Shown here piece by piece: positions 60,281-64,000 of a DNA stretch of 64,000 nt; positions within the stretch are counted from its first letter, which is position 1, and each line of letters starts with the position of its first letter. Position numbers and translations under genes: made by a program. The notes under the pieces were generated by a model that was not told the DNA's origin, did not search any database, and was given only the letters and a program-made list of their open reading frames with translations. This DNA is from Actinomadura madurae (GTDB lineage: Bacteria; Actinomycetota; Actinomycetes; Streptosporangiales; Streptosporangiaceae), in assembly GCF_900115095.1 (NCBI RefSeq), contig NZ_FOVH01000025.1, forward strand, positions 1 through 64,000, given 5' to 3'.

Positions 60281-62026
60281 TCACTTAAATTCGGGGGCCG
60301 GGACGGCGGCCTGCTCGCGCTCCCAGAGGGCGCGGTAGGGGCCGGGGCGGGAGAGCAGGGCGGCGTGGGTGCCGCGGTCGGCGACGCGGCCGCCGTCCAG
60401 GACGACGATCTCGTCGACGGCGTCCAAGCCGGAGAGGCGGTGGGTGACGAGCAGCGTGGTGCGGCCCTCGGTGGCGGTGAGCAGGTCGGCGGTGAGCGCG
60501 TCGGCGGTCGCGATGTCCAGGTGCTCGGCGGGCTCGTCCAGAAGCAGCACCGGCGGGTCGGCGAGGAGCGCGCGGGCCAGGGCGATGCGCCGGCGCTGCC
60601 CGCCGGAGACCTGGGCGCCGTGCTCGCCGACATGGGTGTCGAGGCCGCGCGGGAGGGTCTCGACCCAGTCGAGGAGCCGGGCGCGGCGCAGGACGTGGCG
60701 GATCTCGTCATTGGTGGCGGCGGGACGCGCCAGCCGGATGTTCTCGCCGATCGTGGAGTCGAACAGGTGGGCGTCCTGGGCGCAGAGGCCGATGACCCGG
60801 CGGACGTCGTCGCCGGTGAGGGCGCGCAGGTCCACACCGTTGAGGGACGCCCGGCCGCCGGCGGGTTCCAGGAAGCGGAGCAGGACGGACGTGAGCGTGG
60901 TCTTGCCCGACCCGCTCGGGCCGACGATCGCGCAGCGGCGGCCCGGCATCAGGTCGAGGGAGATGCCGTCGAGGGCGTACGGGCCGTCGGGCGTCCACCG
61001 CGCTCGGAGGTTCTCGACCGAGAGGGTGTAGGGCGGCGCGGGCAACGGTGCGGGGTCGTCCGGGTCCCGCACCGGGGGCGGGCTGTCCAGGACGGCGAAG
61101 ATGCGTGACGCCGAACGCCGGACCCGCTCCATGTACTGCGCGGCCAGCGGCAACCCGGCCACGACCTCGAACGCGGCCAGCGGCAGCAGGACGATGACCG
61201 CGAGCAGGACACCGTCCAAGGCCCCAGAGCGAACGGCCGGGACGCCGGCGGCGAGGTTGCCCCAGACGGCGAGACCGCCGGCCAGGGCGGAGATGGCGGC
61301 CCCGGCCCCGGTGGTCGTCGCGGAACGGGCCGTCGCACGCGTGAAGTCGTGATCGAGTTGCTCGGCCCTGGCGAGCTGGTCAGGGGCTGCTCCGTAGGCG
61401 ATGAGCTCGGGCGCGCCCTGCAGCGTGTCGACGACGTGAGAGGTGAGCTCGCCCCGCAGGTCGGTCGTGCGGCGTTCGGCCCGCCGCGAGACGACGGCGG
61501 ACAGCCACGGCGCCACGACACCCGCGACCACCAGCGCCAGCAGCAGGACGACCCCCGCCGACGGCAGCAGAGCCCAGGCGACCCCCACGGACGCGCCGCC
61601 GACGACCGCGGCGATCGTGCAGGGCAGCAGAACGCGGAGGAAGAGGTCCTGAACGGCGTCCACGTCCGCGACGAGCCTGTTCAGCAGGTCGCCGCTCCGG
61701 AACGCGGGGAGCCCTCCCGGCGCCAGGCGCTCCAGCCGCTCGTACACCCGGGCGCGCAGGTCGGCGAGGATGCGGAACGTCGCGTCGTGCCCCACGAGCC
61801 GCTCGACGTAGCGGAACACGCCTCGCCCCAGGCCGAACGCGCGCACGGCCACGATCGCGACCATCAGCATGAGCACCGGCGGATGCTGCGCCGCACGCGA
61901 GATGAGCCATGCCGAGGTCGCCATGAGCCCGACCCCGCTGCCCAGCGCCAGGACGCCGAACAGGACGGCGAGCCCCAGCCGCGCCCGCGCCGGCCGCGCG
62001 AACGCGATCAGCCGCAAGACCACCAT
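60281..62026 (-). CDS. cydC: CydC, cytochrome bd assembly/thiol ABC exporter subunit
   Basis: With CydD it exports cysteine or glutathione-type thiols needed for cytochrome bd assembly. The 581-residue protein has an N-terminal six-helix ABC membrane domain and a C-terminal nucleotide-binding domain. That domain has Walker A GPSGSGKTT, signature VSGGQRRR and Walker B VLLLDEPAEHLD. ATG 62026 has AAGGGTGGGGG upstream. It follows cydD after a 270-bp gap, wider than usual for cydDC. Confidence 0.93.
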   Translation of the reverse strand: MVVLRLIAFARPARARLGLAVLFGVLALGSGVGLMATSAWLISRAAQHPPVLMLMVAIVAVRAFGLGRGVFRYVERLVGHDATFRILADLRARVYERLERLAPGGLPAFRSGDLLNRLVADVDAVQDLFLRVLLPCTIAAVVGGASVGVAWALLPSAGVVLLLALVVAGVVAPWLSAVVSRRAERRTTDLRGELTSHVVDTLQGAPELIAYGAAPDQLARAEQLDHDFTRATARSATTTGAGAAISALAGGLAVWGNLAAGVPAVRSGALDGVLLAVIVLLPLAAFEVVAGLPLAAQYMERVRRSASRIFAVLDSPPPVRDPDDPAPLPAPPYTLSVENLRARWTPDGPYALDGISLDLMPGRRCAIVGPSGSGKTTLTSVLLRFLEPAGGRASLNGVDLRALTGDDVRRVIGLCAQDAHLFDSTIGENIRLARPAATNDEIRHVLRRARLLDWVETLPRGLDTHVGEHGAQVSGGQRRRIALARALLADPPVLLLDEPAEHLDIATADALTADLLTATEGRTTLLVTHRLSGLDAVDEIVVLDGGRVADRGTHAALLSRPGPYRALWEREQAAVPAPEFK

Positions 62027-62072
62027 GCCGCCCCCACCCTTCGAGCCATACCCCTCCGGGCCGCGCAACGAG

Positions 62073-62086
62073 GTTTCACGTGAATC
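62073..62086. promoter_or_regulatory. parS-like site between cydD and cydC
   Basis: GTTTCACGTGAATC matches the parS core at 13 of 14 positions. It is about 62 kb from the parB-adjacent site, in the 270-bp cydD-cydC gap. Actinomycetes carry several parS sites within a few hundred kb of oriC, so ParB binding here is plausible. Confidence 0.75.
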
Positions 62087-62296
62087 ATCCGCAGCCCCCA
62101 GCGCGCCCCCAGCCCCTCCCCGACCCGGACCACGCGGCCGTCACGGCGCCGGTCGCGAAGGCCGATCATGTCGTCGCCTCCGCGCGGACGAGAGAGACCA
62201 CAAGGTCGGCCGAGTCATTCGCGGACCCCCGGCGCAACCCTGGTCCGTCCCCGGTACGGAGCGCGCGGTCGTTGCGGTGGCGGTTGCTGAGGCTGG

Positions 62297-63952
62297 TCAT
62301 GTTGTGACCTTTGTGGGGGTGAGGGGGATTACGCGGTCGGCCAGGGGGAGCAGGGTTGGGCGGTGGGCTACGAGGATCACTGTGCGGGACATCGCCAGCC
62401 GGGCGACGGCGTTGATCACCGCGGCCTCGCTCTCGCCGTCCAGGCCGGAGGTCGGTTCGTCCAGCAGGAGGAGCGGCGCATCGCGGAGGAAGGCGCGGGC
62501 CAGGGCGATGCGCTGGCGCTGGCCCGCGGACAGGCCGGTGCCGCGGTCGCCGAGCGGGGTATCGAAGCCGGGCGGCAGCGCCTCGATGAAGGAGAGGGCG
62601 TTCGCGGCCTCCGCGGCGGCATGGACCTCGGCGTCGGAGGCGTCCGGACGGCCCAGGCGGATGTTCGCGGCGACCGAGCCGGCGAACAGGTACGGGCGCT
62701 GCGGGACCCACGCGATCTGCGCGCGCCAGGCGTCCGGGGAGAACGTGGCGAGGTCGTCCCAGTCGACCAGGACGCGGCCCGAGTCGGGCCGGACGAAGCC
62801 CAGCAGGACCGAGAGGACGGTCGACTTGCCCGCGCCGCTGGGCCCCACCAGCGCGACCGTTTCGCCCGGATGGACGGTCAGCGAGAAATCGTCGAGGGCG
62901 GGGGCGTCGCGGTCGGGGTAGGTGACCGTCACGTCCTCCAGGCGGAGTGTCGCGCGGGCCAGGCCGGGGACGTCCGGGCGCGTCCCGGAGGCGGGCGGTG
63001 GCGTTTCGAGGACCTCGAAGACGCGCGAGGCGGCGGTGAGGCCCTCGACGCTGGCGTGGTACTGCGCGCCGACCTGGCGGAGGGGCAGGTACGCCTCCGG
63101 CGCCAGGATCAGGACGAGCAGCGCCGTCTCCAGGCCGAGCCCGCCCTCGACCAGCCGCAGCCCGATCGAGACGGCGACGAGGGCGACGGAGAGGGTCGAC
63201 AGCAGCTCCAGGACCAGGGCCGACAGGAACGCGATCCGCAGGGTCGACATGGTGGCGCGCCGGTGGCGGTCGGTGATCTCGCGGATCCGGCCGGCCTGGG
63301 CGCGGGCGCGGCCGAAGATCTTCAGCGTGGGGAGCCCGGCGACGACGTCCAGGAAGTGGGCGGACAGGAGCGAGAGGGTCCGCCACTGGCGGTCCATCTT
63401 CCGCTGGGTGGTGAGGCCGACGAGGATCGCGAAGACGGGGATGAGCGGGAGCGTCGCCGCGATCGTCACGGCCGACAGCCAGTCGCCCAGCAGGATCCGC
63501 GCGCCGACGGCGACGGGCACGATGACCGCGAGGACGAGCTGCGGCAGGTACCGGGAGAAGTAGTCGTCGAGGGCGTCGATCCCGCGGCTGGCGAGGGTGG
63601 CGAGCTCGCCGCTGCGCTCGCCGGACAGCCAGCGCGGGCCGAGGCCGAGGGCGTGCGCGAGCAGCCGGCGCCGCAGCTCGGACTTCACGGCGGCGGACGA
63701 GCGGTGCGCCGCGACCTCGGCCAGCCACGCGACGAGCGTCCGCGCCAGCACGACGGCGAGCAGGAGCAGCATGGGGGTGCGCAGGTCGGCGAGCGACGCG
63801 CCGTCCAGGAAGGCGCGCGTGAGCATGGCGGCGAGCAGGGTCGCCTGCGCGATGATCAGGCCGGCGGTGGCGGTGCCGAGCGCCACGGACGCCAGCAGGA
63901 AGAGCCGCGTCGTCCGGGCGTACCGCAGCAGCCGGGGGTCGAGGGGTTTCAT
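62297..63952 (-). CDS. cydD: CydD, cytochrome bd assembly/thiol ABC exporter subunit
   Basis: This 551-residue ABC half-transporter partners CydC. The membrane domain covers about residues 1-320. The ATPase has Walker A GPSGAGKST, signature LSAGQRQR and Walker B LLLLDEPTSGLD. ATG 63952 overlaps the cydB stop (ATGA). Unlike Streptomyces cydCD, where the subunits are fused in one gene, here they are separate. Confidence 0.94.
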   Translation of the reverse strand: MKPLDPRLLRYARTTRLFLLASVALGTATAGLIIAQATLLAAMLTRAFLDGASLADLRTPMLLLLAVVLARTLVAWLAEVAAHRSSAAVKSELRRRLLAHALGLGPRWLSGERSGELATLASRGIDALDDYFSRYLPQLVLAVIVPVAVGARILLGDWLSAVTIAATLPLIPVFAILVGLTTQRKMDRQWRTLSLLSAHFLDVVAGLPTLKIFGRARAQAGRIREITDRHRRATMSTLRIAFLSALVLELLSTLSVALVAVSIGLRLVEGGLGLETALLVLILAPEAYLPLRQVGAQYHASVEGLTAASRVFEVLETPPPASGTRPDVPGLARATLRLEDVTVTYPDRDAPALDDFSLTVHPGETVALVGPSGAGKSTVLSVLLGFVRPDSGRVLVDWDDLATFSPDAWRAQIAWVPQRPYLFAGSVAANIRLGRPDASDAEVHAAAEAANALSFIEALPPGFDTPLGDRGTGLSAGQRQRIALARAFLRDAPLLLLDEPTSGLDGESEAAVINAVARLAMSRTVILVAHRPTLLPLADRVIPLTPTKVTT

Positions 63953-64000
63953 GCGACCGGTTCCGGCGGCTTCACGGGGATGTGGGACGTGCTGATCCGC
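63949..64000 (-). CDS. cydB: cytochrome bd oxidase subunit II, C-terminal end (partial)
   Basis: Only the last 16 codons are inside the window: RISTSHIPVKPPEPVA then TGA at 63951-63949. This is a characteristic CydB tail. The stop overlaps the cydD start by 4 bp. The rest lies to the right of the window, presumably with cydA. Confidence 0.8.
   Translation of the reverse strand, partial: RISTSHIPVKPPEPVA

Noticed and set aside
62166..63728. Alternative minus-strand frame overlapping cydD
   Set aside because: Arg/Pro-rich shadow of cydD, which has full ABC transporter motifs.

Overview
This is a high-GC actinobacterial chromosome segment that spans the replication origin. The order parB-parA-rsmG / jag-yidC-yidD-rnpA-rpmH / dnaA-oriC-dnaN-gnd-recF-DUF721-gyrB-gyrA-DUF3566-tRNA-Ile, with gnd between dnaN and recF, points to the Streptomyces/Streptosporangiales side of the phylum. 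I infer an Actinomadura-like (Thermomonosporaceae) organism from the gene order, the mycothiol-dependent enzyme family, the DLW-39 peptide and the MmyB-type regulator. The species cannot be fixed from the sequence alone.

Region 1 (1-20.5 kb) is the conserved core. Minus-strand genes run leftwards from the origin: rpmH-rnpA-yidD-yidC-jag (ribosome, RNase P, membrane insertion), then rsmG-parA-parB, which are joined by 4-bp start/stop overlaps. A perfect parS site lies beside parB. Plus-strand genes run rightwards: dnaA, a 0.67-kb oriC with many imperfect DnaA boxes, dnaN, gnd, recF, a DUF721 protein, gyrB, gyrA, a DUF3566 membrane protein and tRNA-Ile. Several core genes start at TTG or GTG. 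A decayed MmyB-type regulator lies between the DUF6458 gene and jag.

Region 2 (20.5-35.8 kb) looks like an old, decaying island between tRNA-Ile and the DLW-39/tRNA-Ala block. It holds a frameshifted tyrosine integrase, an IS transposase fragment, a maleylpyruvate-isomerase-family gene with an aberrant 3' end, three VOC (glyoxalase-fold) genes, and long gene-poor stretches. It also contains a pair of inverted repeats, a hexanucleotide repeat and an unexpected cluster of DnaA boxes near 29 kb. Its right part is ordinary accessory coding: AraC regulator, EamA exporter, secreted M64 metallopeptidase and an SDR.

Region 3 (35.8-37.8 kb) has DLW-39, a frameshifted HAD phosphatase and tRNA-Ala. Two successive integrase relics and a duplicated tRNA 3' segment follow, suggesting repeated integration at this tRNA.

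Region 4 (37.9-41.1 kb) is an arsenic biotransformation cluster: arsI on one strand; arsR, arsC, a second arsR, arsM and an ArsN-like acetyltransferase on the other. No arsenite efflux gene is present in the window.

Region 5 (41.3-55 kb) is metabolic. It has a Tat-exported metallo-beta-lactamase-fold hydrolase and a divergent SDR pair. A catabolic operon follows (SDR, amidohydrolase, cyclase, acetoacetyl-CoA-synthetase-like ligase, then a TetR regulator), and the ligase has an apparent one-base frameshift at its 5' end. An aldo/keto reductase with an MmyB-type regulator and a Tat-exported glycoside hydrolase complete it.

Region 6 (53.9-59.5 kb) is a LacI-regulated operon of amidase, nitrilase-superfamily hydrolase, an internally duplicated membrane protein and an alpha/beta hydrolase. 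It is preceded by three CG-centred LacI-type palindromes. I consider this the best candidate for an undescribed catabolic and transport system.

Region 7 (59.5-64 kb) has a secreted peptidoglycan-binding protein and the minus-strand cydB (end only)-cydD-cydC genes for cytochrome bd maturation. A near-perfect parS lies in the cydD-cydC gap.
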